Part shown: positions 18,209 through 27,362 of the stretch, piece after piece | Position numbering within the stretch: position 1 is the stretch's first letter | Layout of the letters: the number at the start of each line of letters is the position of its first letter | Program-made: the position numbers and the translations under genes | The notes under the pieces: generated by a model | Database searches by the model: none | Seen by the model: the letters and a program-made list of their open reading frames with translations, nothing else | What the model was told of the DNA's origin: nothing | NCBI RefSeq assembly: GCF_004364975.1 | Contig: NZ_SOBW01000008.1 | Coordinates: 1-64,000 of the forward strand | Direction: 5' to 3' | Origin: Gelidibacter sediminis | GTDB taxonomy: Bacteria; Bacteroidota; Bacteroidia; Flavobacteriales; Flavobacteriaceae | Length of the DNA stretch: 64,000 bases

Positions 18209-18660
18209 GACTCTCATGGGAGACCTCTTCCTGTACTAATATCCAACAACTTTGAGCTCATAAGGTCTATTGATCTAGAGCTGCAAGGGTGCGCTACGCC
18301 TGTCAGAAAAAAATCTCCACGCTACTGGTCATACTTTTTTACAGCCCTTGCAGCAATCGCACCGTCCTGTGAAAAAGAGATTATGTTTAAGTTTTTATTT
18401 AAGATCCGCTTAGGCTATCGGTGGTTGTTGGCCGGCATACGTACATCGGGCAGTCCGTTTCATGCAGCTGTGTACTTCGTGGGCTTTAAAGAGTAGACAG
18501 GGCGCATCTTTTGGTTTGAGTGCTGTTTTTCTGAGCTCCCTTTTTTTGTCGTTCGAAGAAATAAGATAAAGGATTCGAGTATAGCGAAAGTGGTAATGCA
18601 TAAAAAAGGAGCCCATGTGAAACTCCTTAATAACACCAATAAACTTTCTTTTGGCTATTC
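18209..18660. other. Gene-poor region with a more GC-rich patch and inverted repeat
   Basis: 452 bp without a convincing gene. An inverted repeat GCTGCAAGGG (18280-18289) / CCCTTGCAGC (18345-18354) encloses ~55 bp. The stretch ~18405-18500 is visibly richer in GC than its surroundings. A minus-strand frame of 68 codons (18410-18616) exists, but its composition does not look like a real protein. It may be a dispersed extragenic element or the remnant of one. Confidence 0.5.
18602..18628 (-). terminator. Terminator of the thioredoxin lipoprotein gene
   Basis: Read on the minus strand: AAGGAG, 11-nt loop, CTCCTT, then T run. It begins ~32 nt after the stop codon. Confidence 0.55.
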
Positions 18661-20103
18661 TTAATATAAATCCTTTATAGCTCTTTCAAAAAATAAAGAA
18701 TCTGAAGGATGCGGCGCATCCAGTAAAATTAAATCTCCTTCCTTGTCAAAAATAAGGTACTTTGGAATCCCGCTACTATCTATATTGGAGAAAGCTGAAA
18801 ATCGAGGTATATCAATGTCATGAATTAAATATTGATTTTCTAATAATCCAAACGCTTCTTTTTCTTTTGATTTGGCTATCCATTTACTTCTTCCTTTTTC
18901 TCTGTCAAAAGATAAAAACACCCATTTTACTTTTCCTTCATCATTCAATCTGCTTCTATACTCCTTAGATACCTCAATGTCATGTAAACAAGGGACGCAC
19001 CAGCTCGCCCAAACATCAAAGACTAAGACTGTACCTTTGTTCTCATTGATTAAATCATTGATTTGATAAGTTTTGTTATCTAATGAAGTAACCTTAACAT
19101 TCAATATAGAATCAGGAAGTTTGTTGTTTATCTTTTTAAACTCGTTTTCAATTTCAGTAATCTTATCGATGTAAAGCTTCTGGGTCATATTCTTTTTAGA
19201 TGTCATCATCTTTGCTTTTAGCATATCTATATTGCTTGGTAGCAAATTAACGTGATTACTAATATAAATATCTGTTAATGCAAACTCTCGATGTGCGCCT
19301 TTTATGTATTTATTTATAAAATCCAATTGGTCGTTAATCTCTTTTTTTGAAAATTTCAAAGAAGGTTCTGTAAAATAATTTTTAATATAAGTACTAAATG
19401 CATACGTACTTTTTCGTGAACTTAAATCTAAATTTTCAAATGCGTAGATATCTATTTTATCAAAATAATCTGACGGTACTTCATTTAAAGTTACTTTTTC
19501 TTGAACTATAGGAGATATAAGATGTGAATAATGCTCTGAAAATAATTCATTCAGGATCCATTTTTTAAAATCTATAGAGCAATTATTTGTTTTGCAATAG
19601 TCATCAATATAATTTTTTCTTGTCTCAAAATATTGATTACATTTTAATTGATAATTATTTATGTTGTCCAAATAACTTGGGGAGTTTTGGTAAAATTGAA
19701 TTAGGTTTCCAAAATAATTATAATGTGCTGCATTTTTCCCGGAAAAACTCAGGGAGTTTTCATCACCAGATTTATTTATGTTTATAAGTACTGTATCTTC
19801 AGTTGTTAAAAAAACGTCTTCCGACATACCTTTTAAGTTTATGGTAACAAAACGGGTATTAAGTTTAGATACGTCTAATGCTGTCGTTTCAGAAGTATCA
19901 ATTTCCACAAATTTATTTTTAAAATTAACGCCATCATAGTAGGAGAACTTTATCCATTCACCCGCCAATGCGTCTGTTTTAAATATCACTTCTTCATTTG
20001 TTTGGTGGGAAGTATTAAGCTCACTTTTACAGTTTAGTATTAATACAAATACAAGGATCGATAGATATCTGATGTTTACTAAAGATAATTCTCTTTTATT
20101 CAT
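18661..20103 (-). CDS. TlpA-like thioredoxin-domain lipoprotein
   Basis: A protein of 480 residues. The N-terminal signal has a lipobox (VLILNC, C25). Residues ~40-330 are an uncharacterised region, helical in the second half and typical of Bacteroidetes TlpA-type proteins. The C-terminal ~140 residues are a thioredoxin/AhpC-like domain with WASWCVPC; the redox cysteines are C369 and C372. It would act as an envelope-anchored thiol-disulfide oxidoreductase. It is rich in A+T and asparagine/lysine codons. It is transcribed alone and ends at its own terminator. Confidence 0.88.
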   Translation of the reverse strand: MNKRELSLVNIRYLSILVFVLILNCKSELNTSHQTNEEVIFKTDALAGEWIKFSYYDGVNFKNKFVEIDTSETTALDVSKLNTRFVTINLKGMSEDVFLTTEDTVLININKSGDENSLSFSGKNAAHYNYFGNLIQFYQNSPSYLDNINNYQLKCNQYFETRKNYIDDYCKTNNCSIDFKKWILNELFSEHYSHLISPIVQEKVTLNEVPSDYFDKIDIYAFENLDLSSRKSTYAFSTYIKNYFTEPSLKFSKKEINDQLDFINKYIKGAHREFALTDIYISNHVNLLPSNIDMLKAKMMTSKKNMTQKLYIDKITEIENEFKKINNKLPDSILNVKVTSLDNKTYQINDLINENKGTVLVFDVWASWCVPCLHDIEVSKEYRSRLNDEGKVKWVFLSFDREKGRSKWIAKSKEKEAFGLLENQYLIHDIDIPRFSAFSNIDSSGIPKYLIFDKEGDLILLDAPHPSDSLFFERAIKDLY

Positions 20104-20383
20104 AGAAATATTTTTTTAATAGACACTGAAGTTTTAGGATTTCTCCTAGTTTTAGAAAGACATGCAGCACAAATAGATCTTTCACCGCACAATGTGTTAC
20201 AAAGTAGAAAAATAAATTAACAAAATCCCCATCCTTAAACATATTAGAATAATCTTTCTTAAGATTAGATACTATCTGTCCCTATATACGTAGTAGTTAA
20301 CAAATAGGTCAGGCAGGAAATTTAAATCGGTCAGGGTATAAAGGACTGATAATTGTCCAAAAAGCAGTGGCAGGTCACGTAAT

Positions 20384-20423
20384 AAAAATGCAACTTACTA
20401 TTAGATAGTTTGTTGCATTTTTT
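20384..20423. terminator. Second terminator-like hairpin, strand unclear
   Basis: Stem AAAAATGCAAC / GTTGCATTTTT with a 17-nt loop and six T on the plus side. On the minus strand it could be a back-up terminator of susD. On the plus strand no gene precedes it. Confidence 0.6.
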
Positions 20424-20483
20424 GTTTGCATCAAATTGGTGTTGTCTGTGCCAAATGGGAATGTTGATTCAAGTATCTAAAAT

Positions 20484-20524
20484 CAAAAAAAAGGCTGTCA
20501 TTATTGTAATGACGGCCCTTTTTG
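20484..20524 (-). terminator. Terminator of susC-susD
   Basis: On the minus strand: a GGCCGTCATTA / TAATGACAGCC-type stem with a short loop and a long T run. It begins ~20 nt after the susD stop. Confidence 0.8.
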
Positions 20525-20544
20525 GCTAATAAAATCAATAAAAT

Positions 20545-22089
20545 TTAATTTATTTTAGAGTTTGAATTAATTTCTGATAGCGGAATTGGCAAGTAGGCAT
20601 GAGAAGCTGCACTAAAATTCGTTCTCCCTGCTGCTTGCATGGCCTCGTCTAACAAATTCCATCGTCGTAAGTCAAAGAATCGAACAGACTCCAAGGTAAA
20701 TTCCATTGTACGTTCATGTATGATTTGTTTTTTAACGTCTGCCTGAGACACCGCAGTTATTGGCGGCATATTGCCGTGTACTCTTCTCACTTCATTGATA
20801 ATAGTGATGGCTTGTGGGGTTGCACCTGTCTCATTTAAGGCTTCTGCATACATCAGTAACACATCAGCATAACGCATCAGTACCACATTTACCCCAACAT
20901 AACTATTGTTGGAGACATAATTTGGCAACCATTTTCTAAAGTAAGCTGAATTATCATTAGTGTTCCCGTAAGTATCATTCATAAGTTGATCCCAAGTGCT
21001 TCCCTGCATTGCATTGGTGCTTGGGTCATTATAATATGGATCTCTAAAATATAGTGAGCCATAAAGTCTATAATCGTAAAGTCCGTTACTAGCAATCTTT
21101 CCTTCTTTTTTCATGTCATTTACAACATTCATAGTGGCTGCAATACCACCCCAACCGCCAATGGCCCAATCGCCTACAAAGGCGTGCAAACGCGTCGCAT
21201 TCCAAGAGGTTGCATCACCACTTTTAAATTGCAGTTCAAAAACAGATTCCGAGTTGTTTTCATTTTCACCATTAAATAAGCTGGAAAAATCAGATTCCAA
21301 AGCATAAGTTCCAGCAGCCCCCTCAACGATAGGCTTAAGTGCACTTGCTGCATTAGCAAAATCTGAAGGTTCTGCTGATGAAGGGTCTCCTGCCTTGTAG
21401 AGGTATGCTTTTCCTAAATACGCTAGAGCAGCTCCTTTGGTAGCTCTACCTGGCTCAGTACTTTCAACGTTTTTAAGCATCTCAGCAGCCTGTTTGAAAT
21501 CTTTTATGATGGCTTCCCACGATTCTGGACGCGATGCCAAAGGTTTGTCTAGGGTTTCATTGGAAATCATTTCAGTTCTTAATATGATTTGCTCATATAG
21601 CGTCAGTAATTTAAAGTGATAATAGCCTCTTAAAAAAGTCGCTTCTCCGATGATCTGTTTTTTTTCCGCATCAGATATTTGATCTGAAGTCATTTCGCCA
21701 ACCTTGGTAATGACTTGATTTGAGAAATTTAGCCCTTTATAATTTGTGGTCCAAATGACATCAATAAAGGTGTGGCCATTGGTGTAGTTAAAATTGAATA
21801 TAGACATCCAATGCGAATAATTACTGGCATCTGGTCCTGGTAGAGCATAATCAGATCTGAAATACTCAACTACAGGTCGTCCTTCTTGCCATCCATCCCA
21901 AAAATTACTTCGAGATTCTAATTCTGAATAGGCGGCTACCAATCCGGATTGTGCATCTTCAGCGTTTCTCCAAAAGCTTTCAGAGGTGAGTTGATCTGGA
22001 GATGTTTGTTCTAAAAACTCATCATCATTACAGGATGTTGAGAAGGTTGCTATAAGCGTAACGACAATTATTTTATATAAATTTTTCAT
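20545..22089 (-). CDS. SusD/RagB family nutrient-binding outer-membrane lipoprotein
   Basis: A protein of 514 residues with a lipobox (TFSTSC, C20). It has the SusD-family layout: N-terminal block (FLEQTSPDQLTSESFWRNAEDAQSGLVAAYSEL), TPR-like helices, and the C-terminal block VLMRYADVLLMYAEALNETG ... RTMEFTLESVRFFDLRRW. SusD proteins form a lid on their SusC partner and bind the incoming glycan or peptide. It follows susC by 20 nt. Ligand specificity is not visible here; it has to be read from the neighbouring enzymes. Confidence 0.95.
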   Translation of the reverse strand: MKNLYKIIVVTLIATFSTSCNDDEFLEQTSPDQLTSESFWRNAEDAQSGLVAAYSELESRSNFWDGWQEGRPVVEYFRSDYALPGPDASNYSHWMSIFNFNYTNGHTFIDVIWTTNYKGLNFSNQVITKVGEMTSDQISDAEKKQIIGEATFLRGYYHFKLLTLYEQIILRTEMISNETLDKPLASRPESWEAIIKDFKQAAEMLKNVESTEPGRATKGAALAYLGKAYLYKAGDPSSAEPSDFANAASALKPIVEGAAGTYALESDFSSLFNGENENNSESVFELQFKSGDATSWNATRLHAFVGDWAIGGWGGIAATMNVVNDMKKEGKIASNGLYDYRLYGSLYFRDPYYNDPSTNAMQGSTWDQLMNDTYGNTNDNSAYFRKWLPNYVSNNSYVGVNVVLMRYADVLLMYAEALNETGATPQAITIINEVRRVHGNMPPITAVSQADVKKQIIHERTMEFTLESVRFFDLRRWNLLDEAMQAAGRTNFSAASHAYLPIPLSEINSNSKIN

Positions 22090-22109
22090 GGTGTTATGTT
22101 TTGTTGTTC

Positions 22110-25100
22110 TTAAAATGCCAGTTGTACACCAACAATTACAGATTTATATTTTGGATATAAATTGATATCAATACCTCTCGATAATACACTTCCGCCAACT
22201 TCAGGATCTAAACCGCTGTACTTAGTAAAGGTAAATAGGTCCTGACCTGTTACATAAATTCTAAATTTGTCGAGTTCTAAAGTTTCTAGCACATTGGTTG
22301 GTAATGAGTATCCTAACTGAATGGTTTTAATTCTCAAATAATCGCCATCCTCTAAAAATCTGGTGGAAGCTCTGTTGTTTCTATTAGGATCTCCTAACAC
22401 GGCTCTCGGAATGTTGGTGTTGGTATTGGATGGTGTCCAGGCATTTGCAGCTTCAGCTCTAAAATTTCTTCCTGTATCTAAACTGAGTAATCTGAAGTCG
22501 TTACCATTATAAATCTTGTTACCTCCAACGCCTTGGAAGAATACGTTCAAATCGAAGCCTTTGTAATCGGCTGATAAACTTAAGCTGTATTCGTATTTAG
22601 GAATTGCAGTGCCTTGGTAGGTTTCATCAGCAGCATCAATTTGACCATCGCCATTTTGATCCACAAATCTTATATCGCCTGGCGCTGCTTCAGGTTGCGC
22701 ACCGTGGGCATCAATTTCCGCTTGACTTTGGAAAATGCCATTGGCAACCGGTAGGAAATAAGCGCCAGGCTCATAGCCAACTTGAGTTTGATTCACAAAA
22801 TGGTCAGATCCGAATAGTAAACCAATACCATATAACTTTTGATTAGCATTGCTAAGTTTTGTTACTTCACTATTTACAGTGGTAAATGTGGCATTAACTG
22901 AATAATTTAAAGCATTGTCTTTATTCACATAGCCTAATTCAAACTCCAATCCGTTGTTCTCAAATTCTCCTACGTTAACTACAGGATTGTTGACACCGCT
23001 TGATGGTGATACTTCTTTGGTGATTAAAAGATCTTCTGTCGTGGTTTTATAGTAGTTGATAGATCCTTTTAATTTATTGCCTAAGGATGCAAAATCAATT
23101 CCAAAGTTTGAAGAGGTATTTGTTTCCCATTGCAAATCGTCATTTTGTAAATCGCGGGCAATACTTCCTAAATAAGAGTTTTGAGGATTTCCAAAAACAT
23201 ACCCACCATTATTTTGGTCTTTACCTTGAGAAATTAACGCGATATAATCATAATAGCCTAAAGCACTATCATTACCAGCTTGTCCCCAACTGTATCTCAG
23301 TTTTAGAAAGTTGAAGAACTCTTGGTTTCTCATGAATTCTTCGTCCGTAATCTTCCAACCTAGTGCAAATGAAGGGAAGGTTCCATATTTATTATTCTTT
23401 CCAAATTTTGAACTGCCATCTCTACGGATACTTGCCTGAAGTAAATAACGATCGTTATAGGCATAATTCAGTCTTCCAAACTGCGATACCAAAGCGTATT
23501 GGGCATTGGTACCTTCACCAGAAAACGTCCCATCTCCAAAGGCATTTAAAGTGTTAAAACTAGGATCGAGGATAGTTGCCGGTACTTTGTCGCCATTTTC
23601 ATCAAATTTATAACCTTCGCCTTGGATGTAAGTTTCTTTGAAAGGTTCTGAAATTCTCTGATAACCAGCTAATAAATTGAAGGAATGTTTATCGATATCA
23701 AAGTTGTAATTCAAGGTGTAGTCTTGATTTAATCTTCTAAATTCACTGTTGTATTCAGAAACAAAGGCAAATTCGTTTTGAGGATTATCATCAATATCCC
23801 TTACTCTAAACGCTGGGTGAAACGCGTAAGTGTAACTGTCTCTATTGGATAATGCGAAATTAGCATTGGCAAATAGGCCTTCAATGATTTCGTAATTAAA
23901 ACTCACATTACCTAAGAAATACTTCTGTTTGGTGTACCCGTCAATAAGGGCATCTTCCCCCACAGGATTACGATGATCAGGAAGATCTCCGTTTCTAAAT
24001 CCGTAACCAGAAGGTTTTGTCGGATCTAATACTGGAATTAATGGCGATATGAAATAGGTTTCTCTAAGTGAAAATTTATAATCCTCACGATTGGTTTCGC
24101 TATAATTTAAAGCCGTATTAATTTTTAATTTCCCTTTTTTGATTCCCATATTGGCATTGATGCCTTTTTTGTAAAACCCTGAACCAATTAATATGCCTTT
24201 TTCGTCTGCATAACTACCGGCAACGCTATAGTTTACATTTTCTGAAGCACCGCTCACGCGAACATTCAATAAGTTCAATTGGCCTGTTCTATGTGTTTCA
24301 TCAATCCAATTGGTGTTGATATTTGAAGGATTCTGAATGTATTGCGGTAAGGCTGCACCAGCATTCTCATACATTTGTCTGTGTACTGAAAGGTAACCAT
24401 CAGCGTCCAATAACTTCATGTCCTCTCTTGCAGAATTGGAGCTTAAAGAGCTTTCAATCTCAATTTTGGTCTTTCCTAATTTTCCTTTTTTGGTGGTGAT
24501 GATAATGACACCGTTAGCCGCTCTTGTACCGTAAATTGCACCAGAAGCTGCGTCTTTTAAGATTTCAATCGACTCAATATCGTTTCCGTTTATAAAATAA
24601 GGATCCGCTTGAACCCCATCTACAATATATAGGGGTTGGTTATTCCCAAAACTTCCAATTCCTCTAATGGTAATATCAGCAGCAGCGCCCGGACTACCTG
24701 ATGAAGATGTTACCGTAACACCAGATACTCTACCTTGCAAGGCATCTACAGGGTTGGTGGTAACAACCTTGTTAAGGTCATCGCTTTTTACAGAACTAAT
24801 AGCACCCGTAACATCACTTTTCTTTTGGGTGCCATATCCTACTAGCACGATCTCATCCAAGCCTTCTGTGTTTTCTACCAAAGAAATGTTAATGGTTTTT
24901 TGGTTGCCTACCGTGATTTCCTGTGTGGTAAAACCTAAATAACTGTAGACTAAGACGGCTTGTTCGTTTGGGACTTCCAAAGAATAATTACCATCAAAAT
25001 CAGACTGAGTTCCTACCGTCGGATTACTTTTAAGCATTACTGTTGCGCCCGCAACTGGCATTCCGGTATTGTCTATTATTGTTCCTTTAACGATTATGCC

Positions 25101-25205
25101 TTGGGCATATGAATTAGACATAAATCCAAAAGACACAAAAGCAAAAAACACTAAAAACAGCATTTGTACCGAGTGATTTTTAAATCGCGATTGATTTTTT
25201 CTCAT
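22110..25205 (-). CDS. SusC/RagA family TonB-linked outer-membrane transporter
   Basis: A protein of 1031 residues. Signal peptide (~1-35, ending SNSYAQG), carboxypeptidase-regulatory-like beta-sandwich (~38-120, GTIIDNTGMPVAGATVMLKS), plug domain (~128-240, including the SusC signature YGTRAANGVIIITTKKG), then a 22-strand-type barrel ending in an aromatic residue. It imports oligomeric nutrients across the outer membrane with energy from TonB. It is the first gene of the susC-susD unit. A tandem-repeat operator candidate lies 100-120 bp upstream. Confidence 0.96.
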   Translation of the reverse strand: MRKNQSRFKNHSVQMLFLVFFAFVSFGFMSNSYAQGIIVKGTIIDNTGMPVAGATVMLKSNPTVGTQSDFDGNYSLEVPNEQAVLVYSYLGFTTQEITVGNQKTINISLVENTEGLDEIVLVGYGTQKKSDVTGAISSVKSDDLNKVVTTNPVDALQGRVSGVTVTSSSGSPGAAADITIRGIGSFGNNQPLYIVDGVQADPYFINGNDIESIEILKDAASGAIYGTRAANGVIIITTKKGKLGKTKIEIESSLSSNSAREDMKLLDADGYLSVHRQMYENAGAALPQYIQNPSNINTNWIDETHRTGQLNLLNVRVSGASENVNYSVAGSYADEKGILIGSGFYKKGINANMGIKKGKLKINTALNYSETNREDYKFSLRETYFISPLIPVLDPTKPSGYGFRNGDLPDHRNPVGEDALIDGYTKQKYFLGNVSFNYEIIEGLFANANFALSNRDSYTYAFHPAFRVRDIDDNPQNEFAFVSEYNSEFRRLNQDYTLNYNFDIDKHSFNLLAGYQRISEPFKETYIQGEGYKFDENGDKVPATILDPSFNTLNAFGDGTFSGEGTNAQYALVSQFGRLNYAYNDRYLLQASIRRDGSSKFGKNNKYGTFPSFALGWKITDEEFMRNQEFFNFLKLRYSWGQAGNDSALGYYDYIALISQGKDQNNGGYVFGNPQNSYLGSIARDLQNDDLQWETNTSSNFGIDFASLGNKLKGSINYYKTTTEDLLITKEVSPSSGVNNPVVNVGEFENNGLEFELGYVNKDNALNYSVNATFTTVNSEVTKLSNANQKLYGIGLLFGSDHFVNQTQVGYEPGAYFLPVANGIFQSQAEIDAHGAQPEAAPGDIRFVDQNGDGQIDAADETYQGTAIPKYEYSLSLSADYKGFDLNVFFQGVGGNKIYNGNDFRLLSLDTGRNFRAEAANAWTPSNTNTNIPRAVLGDPNRNNRASTRFLEDGDYLRIKTIQLGYSLPTNVLETLELDKFRIYVTGQDLFTFTKYSGLDPEVGGSVLSRGIDINLYPKYKSVIVGVQLAF

Positions 25206-25303
25206 TGTAATAAATTATTTGTTGGTTCAGACTTATACCCACATTTAAACAAGGGCTTAAGATGACCAAATATGAATTTATTTTGAGATAAAACATCACA
25301 AAA

Positions 25304-25325
25304 CACCTTTACATAACCTTTACAA
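25304..25325 (-). promoter_or_regulatory. Tandem direct-repeat operator candidate upstream of susC
   Basis: On the minus strand two copies of TGTAAAGGT stand 11 bp apart, the second inside ATGTAAAGGTG. A nearly identical site lies upstream of the GH63-like gene at 27270-27291. TTTTG follows 0-1 nt downstream, as a -33 box would. Confidence 0.6.
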
Positions 25326-25470
25326 GTCCTTCAATTTTAACTTTTAAAATATTATATCAAATACTCTTTTGTTAGCGTAATGTGTTGTAAACATTGTGTT
25401 TAGGCTAGGATCTAGGAGGTTTTCTGAAGGCAAATGACAATTTTATAGCTTTTAAACCAATTTTTCAGAA

Positions 25471-27165
25471 TTACAGCTCTTCTAAAAACGTCACAAGATT
25501 ATCTTTGGTGTCCAATCCTAGTTTTTTTCTTAAACGATGTCGTCCAATTTCAACAGAATTGACTGAAATATTGTTGATGTTTGCAATCTCTTTGGAGCTT
25601 AATTTGAGTTTTACCTGCACGGCAAGCTGAACATCCTTATCTGTCAGATTCGGAAACTTTTCCTTGAGTTTAAATAAGAAATCACTTTGGAGATTTTCAA
25701 TGTTGGTGTGAAAGCGTTGTATATCTTCATTCAAGTCAAATTTGAAAGAGTAATCTTTGATGAGGGCATCAATATTTTTTTTGACCTCTTTTAAATCGGT
25801 GAATTTTAAACCTTTTAAGGATTTGGTCAAATCCTTATAGATGGAAGTCCTCTGGGATATAAATAACGCGAGATTGGTAAGCTCTTTGGTTCTAAATTCT
25901 AATTTGTGTTCTAGATTCTCCCGTTCTAAGCTTTGTGTTTTTAATTTCTCTTTTGACAATTTTTGACTTTGCAAATAAAGCGCTTTTTTCTTTTTAATGT
26001 TATTCCACAAACTGCCAATGATGAGTATGGCGATAATCACCAATAACAAAGAACCAATAAGTATGTAATTTCTTTTTTGAGCTTCTAAATTGCGTTGTTG
26101 TTCTAAAAATTTGATTTCATTCTCGCGTCGTTCTGCTTCATATAATATCCTCATTTCAGCCAACTTTTCGCTTTTATTGCTCGAAAAGATATCAGAAGTG
26201 CCCTCGGCATACTTCATATAATAGTTGTACGCTTCTTTGTAATTGTTTTTGGCTAAGTAGTACTCTGAAAGTATTCGGTTATTTTCTAAATCAATTTCTT
26301 TATTGTTACTTAGGGTTTCAATGATATTTCTGGATTCCTTTAGTAAGGCATATGATTTTTCAAAATCGCCTAGTTTTAGATAGACAATGGAGAGCTCATG
26401 TAGAATATATACCTTGTTTTGGTCGTATTTTATTTGATTGGTGATTTCTAAGGCGGACTCTAAATATTCTTTGGCCAAATCGAGATCATTGATCTTGCGG
26501 TAGCAAATACCCATGTTCTTTTTGGCTTCGGCAATCCTGTCTTTATTGTTGAGGTTTTCAATGAGTTCCAAAGATCTTTTAAAGAAAGACAAAGCTAAAG
26601 TGCAGTTGTCCTGACGCTCATAAATCAGTCCAATGCTATTGTAACTGTAAGCGATTCGCGGTTTGTCGCCTATTTTTTCGTGTATTTTTAAGGTTTCTGT
26701 ATGGTATTCTAAGGCTTTATCTAAATAACCAATGTCATAATAGAGCCATCCAAGTGTACGTAAAGTAAAAGCCAAGTCATAATCATTTCCTAAAGCCTTT
26801 CGGATTTCCAAGGATTGTAGTCCATATTGTAGTGCTTTATCAAAAATATCATTAAATAAGTACCCTTGACAAAGATTAATAAGCGCTAAACCTTCCTGTT
26901 CTTTTGTACCATATTGTTTTGACAATTGCAATGCTTCGGAAGCATATTGAATGGTTTTATCAGGATCTATGGACCAATAAATTTCGGCAATTCTATTTAA
27001 TAAAGGTATCTTTTGTGCGCGTTCTGAAGTGGGTAATAGGATTAATAAACTGTCCAGTTCAATTTGTGAGTCGGCTGGGTTTTCGTCCCAAATATTTGTT
27101 TGGGATTGCGATGTTAAACCAATACATATAAAGGTGATTAGAATAAAAGTTTTCAATTGGTTCAT
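25471..27165 (-). CDS. TPR sensor with C-terminal LuxR-type HTH (locus regulator)
   Basis: A protein of 564 residues. Signal peptide (MNQLKTFILITFICIGLTSQSQ), then ~8 tetratricopeptide repeats (~50-340), one transmembrane helix (~367-387, YILIGSLLLVIIAILIIG), a charged coiled coil, and a C-terminal LuxR/GerE-type helix-turn-helix (~507-550, LSSKEIANINNISVNSVEIGRHRLRKKLGL region). The layout implies sensing in the periplasm and DNA binding in the cytoplasm. It lies between susC and the divergent enzyme operon, so it is probably their regulator. ATG 27165 is preferred to ATG 27186 because the signal peptide then starts normally. Confidence 0.88.
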   Translation of the reverse strand: MNQLKTFILITFICIGLTSQSQTNIWDENPADSQIELDSLLILLPTSERAQKIPLLNRIAEIYWSIDPDKTIQYASEALQLSKQYGTKEQEGLALINLCQGYLFNDIFDKALQYGLQSLEIRKALGNDYDLAFTLRTLGWLYYDIGYLDKALEYHTETLKIHEKIGDKPRIAYSYNSIGLIYERQDNCTLALSFFKRSLELIENLNNKDRIAEAKKNMGICYRKINDLDLAKEYLESALEITNQIKYDQNKVYILHELSIVYLKLGDFEKSYALLKESRNIIETLSNNKEIDLENNRILSEYYLAKNNYKEAYNYYMKYAEGTSDIFSSNKSEKLAEMRILYEAERRENEIKFLEQQRNLEAQKRNYILIGSLLLVIIAILIIGSLWNNIKKKKALYLQSQKLSKEKLKTQSLERENLEHKLEFRTKELTNLALFISQRTSIYKDLTKSLKGLKFTDLKEVKKNIDALIKDYSFKFDLNEDIQRFHTNIENLQSDFLFKLKEKFPNLTDKDVQLAVQVKLKLSSKEIANINNISVNSVEIGRHRLRKKLGLDTKDNLVTFLEEL

Positions 27166-27269
27166 CAGTCGGAAATTTAAAGCCATCTAAAAATACAGTT
27201 ATCTGCAGTTACATATGCACGTTCACAAAGAGGATTCGAATTTATATTGAAATTCTTTAAAAAAGTGTG

Positions 27270-27291
27270 TTTGTAAGGTCATGTAAAGGTG
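27270..27291 (+). promoter_or_regulatory. Tandem direct-repeat operator candidate upstream of the GH63-like gene
   Basis: TGTAAGGT and TGTAAAGGT in tandem, the second inside ATGTAAAGGTG, which is identical over 11 bp to the site upstream of susC. The two 22-bp sites agree at 18 positions. The site ends 2 nt before TTTTG. Confidence 0.6.
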
Positions 27292-27294
27292 AAT

Positions 27295-27327
27295 TTTGAC
27301 GTAATATTAATAAAAATTAGAAATTTG
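27295..27327 (+). promoter_or_regulatory. Candidate promoter of the GH63-like operon
   Basis: TTTG (27295-27298), a 21-bp spacer, then GAAATTTG (27320-27327), seven of eight matches to TAnnTTTG. It lies just downstream of the direct-repeat site, the usual geometry for an activator, and 35 nt before the start codon. Confidence 0.5.
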
Positions 27328-27362
27328 TTACCATGATATTGATACTATTTAAATAATCTGAA

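Larger units (their letters stand above)
20104..20544. other. Intergenic region upstream of thioredoxin lipoprotein and downstream of susD
   Basis: 441 bp without a supported gene. It holds the 5' region of the minus-strand thioredoxin lipoprotein gene and two terminator-like hairpins (20384-20423 and 20484-20524). The stretch ~20300-20385 has short GGTCAGG/CAGGTCA repeats of unclear meaning. Confidence 0.55.

Noticed and set aside
18410-18616. 68-codon minus-strand frame
   Set aside because: It lies in a GC-rich intergenic patch, has an unusual composition and no promoter or homologous motif; I treat it as non-coding.
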